NCBI RefSeq assembly: GCF_025685685.1
Contig: NZ_JAGSYH010000009.1
Coordinates: forward strand, 1-64,000
DNA from: Acidicapsa dinghuensis
Lineage (GTDB): Bacteria > Acidobacteriota > Terriglobia > Terriglobales > Acidobacteriaceae
Reading direction: 5' to 3'
DNA length: 64,000 nucleotides
How positions within the stretch are numbered: the first letter of the stretch is position 1; each line of letters opens with the position of its first letter. Positions 1 to 8,387 of the stretch are shown here, piece after piece. The translations under genes and the position numbers were made by a program. Below the pieces are notes generated by a model, which saw only the letters and a program-made list of their open reading frames with translations, was not told where the DNA came from and made no database searches.

Positions 1-232
1 AGCTCAGTCGGGCATTCTTATGAATGTCCATTCGATCCTCCGAAGATTCCTAGTTGCTCGTCACAACCAGCTTCTCCGGTCCAAATCGAATGGACAACCT
101 CCTGAAAGATCACAGGTGCCCCATCCTTTCTACGTTCTCTGTAGAAAGGGTGGGATAGCAGATGGCCGCAGTACGCAACCAAATTCGTGCACAGCACGAA
201 CCCCCACCGTCCGCCCAGACTCTCAATTCAGG
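1..232. other. Non-coding left edge with one hairpin repeat copy
   Basis: I see no convincing gene here. Reading frames that cross it have no ribosome binding site and no recognisable product. The stretch carries one copy of a hairpin repeat (about 113-215) that recurs near 1299-1390. Confidence 0.5.
113..215. repeat. Hairpin repeat, copy 1
   Basis: The arms CCCATCCTTTCTAC (120-133) and GTAGAAAGGGTGGG (141-154) form a 14-bp stem with one G.T pair and a 7-nt loop. A flank mentioning 'agatggccgcag...aaattcgt.cacag' follows. The same stem and flank recur at 1299-1390, so this is a dispersed, REP-like element and not a terminator of one gene. Such intergenic hairpins are common in Terriglobia; that link is from general knowledge. 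Confidence 0.7.
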
Positions 233-925
233 CTAACTACCCTTCACACACCAATTCACAATGTAGTTAGACCCCGAGCTATTGCACGGCCTGTCCCAGC
301 CTTCCTTCTTCGCATTGAACGTGTCGCTCTGATGAAAGGTCTTGTCCGCCGCAGCATTGATCGCATTCAAAATCGTCGCGCCCTTAAACGTGTATCCACC
401 AATCGCCACCTGTCCATCACAATCCTTGAACGCCAGCTTGATCAGCGAATAAAGCCCGCCTGTCAACACATTCTCTAAAACCGGTTGAGATGTTTCACCA
501 GCATCTGCGTTAGGAAAGTCGACCGGATATGCACTCAGCTTGCTGTTCGTGTCGGCGCCCGTCGGGTGCGATTCAGTATCGGGAAACTTCATCGCCGGCA
601 TCACCGCGCTGAACAGCTTCTGCGCCGCGATCCCGATCTCGCCTCGCAACAGATTCTCGTTCGGGCTATGGTGATCGCCATTGTTGTAAATCTGGTAAAC
701 CACCACCACCGAGTCTGTCGGGCTCACCGGCACGCCCGTCACCGGCTGCAATTTATGCTTGCTGAACGAGTGCGTCCCGTTGTTGAAGTCCCCCATCGAC
801 TGCACATTCGGACCGAACTCCTTTTCGTTGACGTAGACCCCAATCCCCGCAATCAACGTGTCGTCATGGTGTGAACGGGTGTCAGTGATCTTAAAGGTGT
901 CGAGATAGAACTGAAGATTTGGCAT
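233..925 (-). CDS. Hypothetical protein, 230 aa
   Basis: I do not recognise the family. The ATG at 925 is chosen over an upstream in-frame start (997) because an AAGGAGA-type ribosome binding site lies about 10 nt before it. The product begins MPNLQFYLDTFKITDTRSHHDD and has no signal peptide or membrane segment. It is rich in Asn, Asp, Gly and Thr with several cysteines near the C terminus (KDCDGQ, RPCNSS, NWCVKG), which may form disulfides or bind metal. The fold looks soluble and beta-rich by composition only. It stands alone: there is no gene to the left within the window, and 1.1 kb of repeat-rich non-coding DNA lies upstream. Confidence 0.75.
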   Translation of the reverse strand: MPNLQFYLDTFKITDTRSHHDDTLIAGIGVYVNEKEFGPNVQSMGDFNNGTHSFSKHKLQPVTGVPVSPTDSVVVVYQIYNNGDHHSPNENLLRGEIGIAAQKLFSAVMPAMKFPDTESHPTGADTNSKLSAYPVDFPNADAGETSQPVLENVLTGGLYSLIKLAFKDCDGQVAIGGYTFKGATILNAINAAADKTFHQSDTFNAKKEGWDRPCNSSGSNYIVNWCVKGS

Positions 926-1298
926 GGAAACCTCTCTCTCCTTCGTGTCACAACTCCGGAAAGCGTTTCTTTCAGGTGGCCGCCGTTTTACGCGCACCGC
1001 TTCCCTTGAGTCAACGACTCTTACCGCTATTGACTATTGGCAGATGGCCCACCCTTCATTTTCGGCTCCTGGAGTCACACAACTCTGGGTGTCCCATATC
1101 TACGCGCGCTCTACACGCGGAGATGTGGGTCCACTTTCGTGCGCAGCACGAACCCGGAGGTAGCAGGGGCATTCATGCTCCTGAAATTCCGCTACGAGAG
1201 AAATGGGGCTTCAGCCCCGGGCCTCGATTCCCAATCCGCCACCACAAAGACGGGTGGCCGACCCTTTCGTGTCGACACCTTGAAGCGCCACAACTCCA

Positions 1299-1390
1299 CG
1301 GGTGCCCCATCCTTTCTACGTCCTTAGTAGAAAGGGTGGGATAGCGGATGCTGGCAGCACGAAACCAAATTCGTACACAGGCGGATGGTT
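1299..1390. repeat. Hairpin repeat, copy 2
   Basis: The same arms as copy 1 occur at 1306-1319 and 1327-1340 with a 7-nt loop of different sequence. The flank 'atagcggatgctggcagcac...aaattcgtacacag' matches the flank of copy 1 with substitutions. Stem identity with a diverged loop fits selection on hairpin structure. Confidence 0.7.
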
Positions 1391-1562
1391 CAGATCTGAA
1401 ATCGCGTGTGGAACATGCCACAACAGATATAAATTCTGGGCCACTCTCAGGCCGATGCACAAACACCCATAATTCCACGCAAATCCACCGCTAACGGAAC
1501 CAGTAAGTTACAGGAAACTTCACTTGACAGGGCATCTCGACCCACACACACCCAACCCAAAA

Positions 1563-1714
1563 TGTTCCACGAGGAACATTTCTGCCTCACCTGAAAATTG
1601 CTCCACGTAGAGCAAAATCCGCCTCCAGCGCTCTGAGAACCGGCCGCCATAAATTGCTCCACGTGGAACATTCCTGAGTCCAGGCACCCAAACAAAATTG
1701 CTCCACGTGGAGCA
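1563..1714. promoter_or_regulatory. parS: Cluster of four parS-like ParB binding sites
   Basis: Four 16-bp palindromes lie in 152 bp: TGTTCCACGAGGAACA (1563-1578), TGCTCCACGTAGAGCA (1599-1614), TGCTCCACGTGGAACA (1655-1670) and TGCTCCACGTGGAGCA (1699-1714). The last sits inside a perfect 24-bp palindrome (1695-1718). The widely conserved bacterial parS core is TGTTNCACGTGNAACA, so the sites match at the CACGTG centre and the TG..CC/GG..CA arms. Start-to-start spacing is 36, 56 and 44 bp. No parA or parB lies in the window. Chromosomal parS clusters usually sit in the origin-proximal part of the chromosome. The role is inferred from motif and clustering. Confidence 0.7.
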
Positions 1715-2087
1715 ATTTCGCCGCGAAGACCCCGATTTGCAGGAAGCGGCACCAGTCGAGAAATCCACCTAATTTCTTTCCAAACCTTTGCATCGAATTA
1801 GCCCCAAAAAGCGCATCATGGAGACAGCGAGCCTTACATCTCTTGCTGCGGGTAATGTCAAACTCGCTAACAGCAGTACCGTTGTTGTTGGCGAGAAAAA
1901 TAATTACTCCCTCCCCCTCTTTCCGCTGTTTCTTCGCCAAAAGACTTTCTTTCAGCGTTAGATACACCACGCTGCTCAACAGCAATTACGCATCGAACTT
2001 CATGAACTGCGGCACGCCATCGACGCCCATCGTCCACCAGTGCACGGCACCGGTTGATATCCTGCCTTCGCAGTTCAGGAGAGTCTC

Positions 2088-3884
2088 ATGCGGTTCTTTT
2101 CCTCGCCCAGAATCCTCGCCTCTGCCGTCCTTGCTCTCGGCATCTTCGCTGCGTTCTCACTCGTGATTGGCAATGTTCCGGCACATCTGAACCACTCCAC
2201 CGTCAAAGCCGCCTCCACCTGTTCCGACGACAGCGGCCTCAAGCTTCCACCGGGCTTCTGCGCCACCATCTTCGCCGATGACATCGGTCACGCCCGGCAC
2301 CTTGTCGTCAGCGCTGACAACGTCGTCTACGTCAACACCTGGTCAGGCCGCTACTACGGCAACAAGCCAACCCACGAAGGCGGCTTCCTCGTCGCACTTC
2401 AGGACAAATCCGGCAGCGGCAAGGCAGACGTTATCCAGCGCTTCGGGCTCACCGAGGCAGATGGCTCCCGCGGCGGCACCGGCGTCGGCCTCTACAACGG
2501 ATGGATCTATGCCGAGATGAACGACAAGATCGTCCGCTACAAGCTTCCGGCAGGCAGCATCGTGCCCACCGGCGCTCCTGAAACCATCGTCTCCGGCCTT
2601 CCCCTCAACGGCGACCATCCGATGCACCCCTTCTACATCAGCACTGAAGGCATGCTCTACGTCGATGTCGCAACCGCGACCAACGCCTGCCAGGAAAAGA
2701 ACCGCACTCTCCAATCGCCAGGAATCACGCCCTGTACGGAGCTCGAAACCCGGGGTGGCATCTGGCGCTTTGACGCAAAGAAAACCGGCCAGACCTTCTC
2801 ACCCGCAGAGCGCTATGCGACCGGTATCCGCAACGCCGAGGGCTTCGGAGTAGACAAGACCGGCAACGTCGTCTACATCACCCAGCACGGCCGCGACCAG
2901 CTGCACGCCAACTGGCCCAGCATTTACAAGCCTGAGCAGGAAGCCACGCTGCCGTCCGAAGAAGTCATGATCCTCAAAGATCACGGCGACTACGGCTGGC
3001 CCGAGTGCTACTACGATCCCGGCCTCAAGCGCCTCATTCTCGCCCCCGAATACGGCGGTGACGGCAGCAAAGCCGGAGTCTGCTCCACCAAAACCGGCCC
3101 ATTCGCCGCATTCCCCGCACACTGGGGACCCAACGGCATGGTCTTCTATGATCGGAAGCAGTTTCCCGCCGCCTATCAGCGCGGCCTGTTCATCGCATTC
3201 CATGGCTCATGGGATCGCGCTCCCTACACGCAGGGCGGATACAACATCGTCTACCAGGCGATCACGCGCAGCGGCACACCCGGCCGCTGTGAGATTTTCG
3301 CCGACGGTTTTGCCGGTGGCACCGTCTCACCCGACGGCGCTACCCATCGCCCCTCCGGAGTCGCCGAAGGTTCCGATGGCGCTCTCTATGTAGCCGATGA
3401 CGTCGCGGGTCGCATTTATCGCATCACCTACGTCGGCGGTAACGCTGCCTCCACCGCCGCGCCAAATTACACCCCTTGCCCCAGCCTCACCGCCGCTCCT
3501 GAAGAAGCCTCAGCCGCTGCGGCCCAACCACCTGAGGGCAACCACGCCGACGCAGGCAATGCAGCGCTGCCCGTTCCTGAGGGCGCTACACAAGAGCAGG
3601 TGGCTCTTGGAGACCGCATCTATCACGGCCAGGTCAACGGCGCTCCCTGCATGGCCTGCCATGGCGCGAATGGCGGAGGCACACCGCTCGGTCCTGACCT
3701 CACCAAAGACAAATGGCTGTGGAGCGATGGGAGCTGGAAAGGCATCGCCAAGACCATCGACGACGGCGTCCTCAATCCTAAGCAGTACCGCAGCGCCATG
3801 CCCGCCAAAGGCGGCGCGCAACTTACTCCCGAACAAGTCGAAGCTGTCGCGGCTTACGTCTGGTCCATCAGCCATCACAAGTAG
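2088..3884 (+). CDS. PQQ-type soluble sugar dehydrogenase with C-terminal cytochrome c
   Basis: The 598-aa product is predicted to oxidise a sugar in the periplasm and pass electrons to its own heme. Residues 1-42 look like a signal peptide. Residues about 50-450 match the six-bladed beta-propeller of PQQ glucose/sorbosone-type dehydrogenases, with LPPGFCATIFADD, GTGVGL, HPMHPFY, NAEGFGVD, DYGWPECYYDPG and FIAFHGSWDRAPY. A Pro/Ala/Glu-rich linker (about 455-500) joins a class I cytochrome c domain with heme motif CMACH (521-525) and a likely Met ligand in SAMPAKGG (Met571). It ends 16 bp before a strong terminator, so it is probably monocistronic. The substrate cannot be told from sequence. 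Confidence 0.88.
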   Translation: MRFFSSPRILASAVLALGIFAAFSLVIGNVPAHLNHSTVKAASTCSDDSGLKLPPGFCATIFADDIGHARHLVVSADNVVYVNTWSGRYYGNKPTHEGGFLVALQDKSGSGKADVIQRFGLTEADGSRGGTGVGLYNGWIYAEMNDKIVRYKLPAGSIVPTGAPETIVSGLPLNGDHPMHPFYISTEGMLYVDVATATNACQEKNRTLQSPGITPCTELETRGGIWRFDAKKTGQTFSPAERYATGIRNAEGFGVDKTGNVVYITQHGRDQLHANWPSIYKPEQEATLPSEEVMILKDHGDYGWPECYYDPGLKRLILAPEYGGDGSKAGVCSTKTGPFAAFPAHWGPNGMVFYDRKQFPAAYQRGLFIAFHGSWDRAPYTQGGYNIVYQAITRSGTPGRCEIFADGFAGGTVSPDGATHRPSGVAEGSDGALYVADDVAGRIYRITYVGGNAASTAAPNYTPCPSLTAAPEEASAAAAQPPEGNHADAGNAALPVPEGATQEQVALGDRIYHGQVNGAPCMACHGANGGGTPLGPDLTKDKWLWSDGSWKGIAKTIDDGVLNPKQYRSAMPAKGGAQLTPEQVEAVAAYVWSISHHK

Positions 3885-3900
3885 TCCACAAACACCACAA

Positions 3901-3946
3901 GGGCATAACCAGTCTCACTTCGAGACTGGTTATGCCCTTTGCCTTT
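3901..3946 (+). terminator. Rho-independent terminator after the sugar dehydrogenase
   Basis: A perfect 16-bp stem (3901-3916 with 3922-3937) and a 5-nt loop are followed by a T-rich tail (TTTGCCTTTTG). It lies directly after the stop codon at 3884. Confidence 0.88.
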
Positions 3947-4032
3947 TGCAATAGTCCTGCGGTCCGCCACGCATCGTTGCAACGCAAGCCACGCGCCCAA
4001 GTGGATATGACCGTCGCGCTATCCTAGTCTTC

Positions 4033-4959
4033 GTGTCCGAACCCAGCTCCGAACCCGCTCTCGTTCCCGGCCTCTATCTGGTCGCCACACCCATCGGCAA
4101 TCTGGAAGACATCACTCTGCGCGCGCTCCGCACTCTGCGCAGCGTTGACCGCATCGCCTGTGAAGATACGCGCCAGACACAGAAGCTTCTTAATCACTTC
4201 GAAATTGCAAAACCCACCATCAGCCTGCACGAGCACAATGAGCGCGAACGAACCACCGAACTCATCGAAGACATCCGCTCCGGTAAAAGCATCGCGGTTG
4301 TCTCCGACGCCGGCACCCCAGCTATCTCCGATCCCGGCCACATCCTCACGCGCGCCGTTCTCGAGGCAGGATTATCCATCTATCCCATTCCCGGCGCAAA
4401 CGCCGCCATCACCGCGCTCATCGCTTCCGGCCTTAATTCAACAACCTTCCGCTTCCTCGGTTTTCTTCCTGAAAAAACTGGCGCCCGCCGCAGTTATCTC
4501 GAATCACTCGCAGCCGAATCCACCTCGGCTCACGAAGATGAGAAATCCGCGCCGGCAACACTCATCTTCTACGAAGCTCCACATCGCATCCTCGAAACCC
4601 TATCCGATCTCGAATCCGTCTGGGGCGCGGACCTGCGCATTGTCGTGGCCCGCGAGCTGACCAAGCTCCATGAAGAGTTTCTGCGCGGCTCCGTGAGTGA
4701 GATCCGCACCGAACTCGCGGCACGCGACCGCATTCGCGGCGAAATCACTCTTCTGGTCGAGCCCGCTCCTCGCCAGTCCGGCTCAGGCGAGCAACCCGCC
4801 AGCCTCGTCGAACGCCTCGCCGCCCTGCAATCCGGCGGACTCAGCGAAAAAGATGCTTTGAAGCAGATTGCCCGCGAAACCGGCCAGGGCAAGAGCGATC
4901 TCTACCGCGAACTGCAGCGCGAAAAAGCAAAGACAGTGAACATGACCAGGCGAAGCTGA
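4033..4959 (+). CDS. rsmI: 16S rRNA (cytidine1402-2'-O)-methyltransferase RsmI
   Basis: RsmI methylates the 2'-OH of C1402 in the ribosomal decoding centre using SAM. The 308-aa protein begins, after a short tail, with GLYLVATPIGNLEDITLRAL, the family hallmark. It continues with CEDTRQTQKLLNHF, VSDAGTPAISDPG and IPGANAAITALIASGL, all conserved SAM- and dimer-interface motifs of the tetrapyrrole-methylase fold. FYEAPHRILETL and ARELTKLHEEFLRG complete the family set. Length is slightly above the usual 280-290 aa because of the short N-terminal tail. The start is GTG. It is followed 3 bp later by the converging PilZ gene. Confidence 0.95.
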   Translation: MSEPSSEPALVPGLYLVATPIGNLEDITLRALRTLRSVDRIACEDTRQTQKLLNHFEIAKPTISLHEHNERERTTELIEDIRSGKSIAVVSDAGTPAISDPGHILTRAVLEAGLSIYPIPGANAAITALIASGLNSTTFRFLGFLPEKTGARRSYLESLAAESTSAHEDEKSAPATLIFYEAPHRILETLSDLESVWGADLRIVVARELTKLHEEFLRGSVSEIRTELAARDRIRGEITLLVEPAPRQSGSGEQPASLVERLAALQSGGLSEKDALKQIARETGQGKSDLYRELQREKAKTVNMTRRS

Positions 4960-4962
4960 ATA

Positions 4963-5955
4963 TCATTCAGCGTTCTGCGTTTCTGTGATTGACGGTTCAT
5001 CACGCTCCAGCGCGTGCGCCTCTTCAATCTCCGCGATCAACTCCACAAGCTGTGCGCGGCAGCGCTCGCTCATATCCAGAAACCGGATTCCGATCGTGTT
5101 CTTATCCTGAATCGCCTGACTGACACCCGCAATCCGGAACGGCAGTCCGTGCAGATAAAACTCCGTCTCCACGCGAACAAAAATGCCCACGCCGAACCGC
5201 TCATCGGTGCGAATCCGGCATCCACCCATACTCAGATTGGCGATCCGTCCGGTCATCGTAATCGCCGATTTGATCAGCAACAGTTTCACACTTGTATCCA
5301 CCGTGTGCCTGTCATGGCTCCGCCGTTCCCGAACCTTCAGGTGCTGCGCATCTTGAGGCCGTGAATCCCGCATCTCTGACGATGCCGGAACAGCCTGCGC
5401 CATTCGCTTCTCTTCTTCCGGCGCCTTTGGCTTCTGTGAGGTTGCTGGCGGAACAGACACATCTGCAACCGCCAGAGTTGCCGCCTCATCCGCTGCAGTT
5501 TCCCCTTCACAAGGCGCGTCTTCCTGAACAGCCATCTCGGCCCTTGCGGCATTGACTGTTGCAACTTCCCCCAGCACCTCAGCCAGCATCGCGCGCCGCC
5601 GCTCCGGCATATCCAGAAACCGGATCGCAAAGCACTGCGCTCCGCGCGTACCCACCGTCACGCCCAGAATGCGAAACGCAATTCCCCGCAATTGAAACTG
5701 AACCTCGACTCGCACCAGCATTCCCGCCAGATACCGCTGTTGCAGCCTTACCAGACATCCGCCCAGGCTCACGTCAGAAAGGCTGCCCGCCATCTGGCCT
5801 ACGCCGCCCACCGGAATCACCGTAACCGGACAATCCACAGTATGACGCGGAAAAGCGCGCCGGTTGGCGCGCTTCCTCGGTTCCTCTGCTGAAGATTGAA
5901 ATTCCGGCTGGTTGGCGGTTAACTCTCGGTCTTGCGGGCTCTCGACGCTTGCCAT
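4963..5955 (-). CDS. Tandem PilZ-domain protein (predicted c-di-GMP receptor)
   Basis: The 330-aa protein has two PilZ domains, each with the two-part c-di-GMP signature. Domain one has RRAFPRH (32-38) and DVSLGG (61-66); domain two has RRSHDRH (211-217) and NLSMGG (240-245). Both also end in a similar block (IRFLDMPERRRAMLAEV and IRFLDMSERCRAQLVEL), so the protein arose by internal duplication. The Ala/Glu-rich linker (about 135-200) looks disordered. There is no enzymatic, membrane or DNA-binding domain, so it probably acts as an adaptor that binds c-di-GMP and then a partner. The next gene upstream on the same strand may be co-transcribed. Confidence 0.9.
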   Translation of the reverse strand: MASVESPQDRELTANQPEFQSSAEEPRKRANRRAFPRHTVDCPVTVIPVGGVGQMAGSLSDVSLGGCLVRLQQRYLAGMLVRVEVQFQLRGIAFRILGVTVGTRGAQCFAIRFLDMPERRRAMLAEVLGEVATVNAARAEMAVQEDAPCEGETAADEAATLAVADVSVPPATSQKPKAPEEEKRMAQAVPASSEMRDSRPQDAQHLKVRERRSHDRHTVDTSVKLLLIKSAITMTGRIANLSMGGCRIRTDERFGVGIFVRVETEFYLHGLPFRIAGVSQAIQDKNTIGIRFLDMSERCRAQLVELIAEIEEAHALERDEPSITETQNAE

Positions 5956-5983
5956 CCCGTGCTCCTGGGGCTCATCTGCCGGC

Positions 5984-6490
5984 TTAGTGGCCGCCAGAGC
6001 TGTCCCAGGGCCGGACCGGCGCGGGCTGCACGGCCTCGCGGCCTTTCACCCGGTCATACATGTACACGTCGCTGGTTGTCCCCAGCGACTCGTTGTAAAG
6101 GCTCACTCCACCTGAAATCTGAGCGACCTCTTCCGAAAACTGGTGAACCGAATGCAACTGCTGTGCCGTCGCCGGCAGCTCATATTTGCTGGTTTTAAAG
6201 AACTTCTGATATCCGCGATCCTGCAACCGCGCAATCTCACCGCCAAAAACCACCCCAGGGCTCACCTTGTACGCAACTGACGTTGGCTGCCCAATCGACG
6301 TCCCAACCTGGTCTCCAATGACCGGGCTCGCCACCAGCACCGCCGCACAGCCATACTTGCTTATCCGCGAACCTTCTGCCGACGGTGTTACTTCAAATCC
6401 TTTTGCGCGCAACGCATCCTGAATCTGCTCCAGCGTCGGAGCCTTTCCCGCATTTCGAGCCATGCTCGCGATCCAGTCCCCCGCGGCCAA
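5984..6490 (-). CDS. Hypothetical protein, 168 aa
   Basis: I do not recognise the family. The frame begins with TTG at 6490 preceded by GGAG; an ATG at 6463 is an alternative start that would drop nine residues. The N terminus (APTLEQIQDALRAKGFEVTPSAEGSRISKYGCAAVLVA) reads like a small alpha/beta domain, followed by a region with scattered Gly and Ser. It has no membrane segment. It lies 28 bp upstream of the PilZ gene on the same strand, so the two may form an operon, but nothing in the sequence shows a c-di-GMP role. Confidence 0.65.
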   Translation of the reverse strand: MAAGDWIASMARNAGKAPTLEQIQDALRAKGFEVTPSAEGSRISKYGCAAVLVASPVIGDQVGTSIGQPTSVAYKVSPGVVFGGEIARLQDRGYQKFFKTSKYELPATAQQLHSVHQFSEEVAQISGGVSLYNESLGTTSDVYMYDRVKGREAVQPAPVRPWDSSGGH

Positions 6491-6673
6491 CCGCTCCGCC
6501 GGGCAGTGAAATAGATATCGGCAACAATGCCGATTGCTTCAACTCTCGCACATGCCCGCAGTCCATCGCAATTTTTCGCCCCGATTCCACCGCCCGTCCC
6601 GCCGCATTTCCACGCGCCCGAATTACTGAAGACCAGCCCTCCTTTGCCGCATCCAATGCGAAAAGGAGTTGCC

Positions 6674-6979
6674 ATGGGCAGTTTCCTCGACCGCCGCTAC
6701 CAACGCAGACTGCTTTCCGCAGGTCGTCTATATCGCCGCGGACACAGCTATGTCGTGTGGATTCATGGCCTGCTCTTCTTTGGCGGCAGCCTCTTCCTGC
6801 TCTGTAACGCGCTTGATTATTTCTTCGACAACGGCGCGCCCTTTCGCCCCTCCGATCTTGTTCGCATCGGCGGGTATCTGGCCCTTAGCATCGTCGGTGG
6901 TCTTTTCTATGGCGTTCGCGTCTGGCACAACCTGGACCGCATGCTCGGCCCCGAACCAACTTCCAAACCCGTACAATAG
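6674..6979 (+). CDS. Small membrane protein, 101 aa
   Basis: The ATG at 6674 has a clear AAAGGAG site at 6661-6667, so the longer upstream reading frame is not used. The product has a basic N terminus (DRRYQRRLLSAGRLYRRG) and two hydrophobic segments (about 27-44 and 62-83). These predict a small hairpin-type inner-membrane protein. Function is unknown. It lies 19 bp before the MoeB-like gene and is probably co-transcribed with it. Confidence 0.75.
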   Translation: MGSFLDRRYQRRLLSAGRLYRRGHSYVVWIHGLLFFGGSLFLLCNALDYFFDNGAPFRPSDLVRIGGYLALSIVGGLFYGVRVWHNLDRMLGPEPTSKPVQ

Positions 6980-6998
6980 AACCTGAAGGAACCCTAGC

Positions 6999-8192
6999 AT
7001 GTCTACCGCTACCCTTGCCCCCGAAACCCTGCCCGAATTGACCAACGACGATCTAGCCCGCTACTCGCGCCACCTCATCCTGCCCGAGGTGGGCATGGAG
7101 GGCCAGCAGCGCCTCAAGGCCGCAAAAGTGCTCTGCGTCGGCGCCGGAGGGCTCGGCTCGCCGCTCGCTCTTTATCTTGCGGCGGCAGGCATCGGCACCA
7201 TTGGCATCATCGATTTTGACACCGTTGACTCCAGCAATCTGCAGCGCCAGATCATCCACTCCACGAAGGATGTGGGCCGTAAGAAAATCGACTCAGCGCA
7301 GGAGAAGCTCAACGCTCTCAACCCGGCAATGAACGTCGTCAAGCACGACACCATACTCACCAGCGCCAACGCGCTCGAGATCTTCGCGCAGTACGACATC
7401 GTCGCCGACGGCACCGACAACTTCCAGACCCGGTACCTCGTCAACGATGCCTGCGTCATCCTCAAGAAGCCCAACGCCTACGGCTCCATCTTCCGCTTCG
7501 AGGGTCAGGCCAGTGTCTTCGCCACTGAGGAAGGCCCATGCTACCGCTGCCTCTACCCCGAGCCGCCACCGCCGGGACTCGTCCCCAGTTGCGCTGAAGG
7601 CGGCGTCCTCGGCATCCTGCCGGGCCTCGTCGGCATCATCCAGGCCACGGAAGTCATCAAGCTCATCCTCGGCAAAGGCGAGCCGCTGGTCGGCCGTCTT
7701 CTGCTGGTTGACGCACTGGGCATGAAGTTCCGCGAGCTCAAGCTGCGCAAGAACCCCGACTGCCCCGTCTGCGGCACAAACCCCACCGTCACCGAGCTCA
7801 TCGACTACAACCAGTTCTGCGGCATCGCCAACGAGCCTCCGGCTGACGCCCCCATCAAGAACGGTATCCCGCAGATCTCTGTTCGCGACCTGAAAACCAA
7901 GCTGGACAAGCGCGAGACCAACAACGATAACTTCCTGCTGCTCGACGTCCGCGAGCCTTATGAGTACCAGATCGCCCAGATCGGCGGTTATCTCATTCCG
8001 CAGAACGACGTCCCGAACCGGCTCAGCGAGCTCGACAAATCACGCGAGATCATAGTCCACTGCCGCAGCGGTGCCCGCAGCCAGAAGATCGCCGAGTTCC
8101 TCAAGCAGCAAGGCTATGAAAAGGTCAGCAATGTAGCCGGCGGCATCCTCGCCTGGGCCGACGAAATCGACCCCAGCGTGCAGAAGTACTAA
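6999..8192 (+). CDS. moeB: MoeB/ThiF-type adenylyltransferase with C-terminal rhodanese domain
   Basis: The 397-aa protein is predicted to adenylate the C-terminal Gly-Gly of a small sulfur-carrier protein (MoaD or ThiS type) and, through its rhodanese domain, to supply sulfur. The E1-like domain shows RYSRHLILPEVG, the nucleotide loop GAGGLGSPLALYLAAAG, DFDTVDSSNLQRQI and DGTDNFQTRY. Zinc ligands are in CYRC and CPVC, and PSCAEGG carries the likely catalytic-loop Cys. The rhodanese domain (about 285-390) has LLLDVREPYEY and active-site loop VHCRSGARS, whose Cys is the expected persulfide carrier. This MoeZ/MoeBR-like architecture is common. No moaD or thiS lies nearby. Confidence 0.9.
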   Translation: MSTATLAPETLPELTNDDLARYSRHLILPEVGMEGQQRLKAAKVLCVGAGGLGSPLALYLAAAGIGTIGIIDFDTVDSSNLQRQIIHSTKDVGRKKIDSAQEKLNALNPAMNVVKHDTILTSANALEIFAQYDIVADGTDNFQTRYLVNDACVILKKPNAYGSIFRFEGQASVFATEEGPCYRCLYPEPPPPGLVPSCAEGGVLGILPGLVGIIQATEVIKLILGKGEPLVGRLLLVDALGMKFRELKLRKNPDCPVCGTNPTVTELIDYNQFCGIANEPPADAPIKNGIPQISVRDLKTKLDKRETNNDNFLLLDVREPYEYQIAQIGGYLIPQNDVPNRLSELDKSREIIVHCRSGARSQKIAEFLKQQGYEKVSNVAGGILAWADEIDPSVQKY

Positions 8193-8276
8193 CAGGCTGC
8201 CTGAAAACTCAATCGGGCGAAGTTTTGTAACAGGTCAAGGCGCTATTTCAGTCGTGCCGTTGACTCGATCAACATA

Positions 8277-8308
8277 CAGGCTTTTCAGTTTTGAAAAGCC
8301 TGTTTTTT
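8277..8308 (+). terminator. Rho-independent terminator after the moeB-like gene
   Basis: CAGGCTTTTC (8277-8286) pairs with GAAAAGCCTG (8293-8302) over 10 bp with a 6-nt loop, followed by six T (8303-8308). It lies 85 bp after the stop codon. Confidence 0.8.
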
Positions 8309-8368
8309 CATATTCCCACCTCGACTTACGCCCCCGTACACAACTTTTCTGCAAATATCTATCTCTTG

Positions 8369-8387
8369 TATACCCTATGGGGGTATA
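8369..8387. promoter_or_regulatory. CsoR-type copper operator, orphan
   Basis: TATACCC-TATGG-GGGTATA is a 19-bp inverted repeat with 7-bp arms. It has the form of known CsoR operators (core ATACCCTA.GGGGGTAT), which sit at promoters of csoR, copZ or copA. A possible -10 box TATAGT (8384-8389) overlaps the right arm. No csoR or copper gene lies nearby on either strand, so its target is unclear; only two small frames (8434 and 8728) follow. Confidence 0.5.

Larger units (their letters stand above)
926..2087. other. Long intergenic region with repeats and parS-like cluster
   Basis: This 1.16-kb stretch holds no gene I can support. From about 1036 to 1400 it is a mosaic of imperfect inverted repeats (a 'cccaccctt...cacaactc..gggtg.ccat' theme appears twice), including a second copy of the hairpin repeat. 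From 1563 to 1714 it holds four palindromes of parS type. Reading frames across the palindromes translate to recurring HVEQF and STWSN peptides, which are artefacts of the repeated DNA motif. Confidence 0.7.

Noticed and set aside
1447..1985. Open frames on the minus strand with HVEQF and STWSN peptides
   Set aside because: The peptides are translations of the repeated parS-like palindrome. No ribosome binding site and no family support exist.
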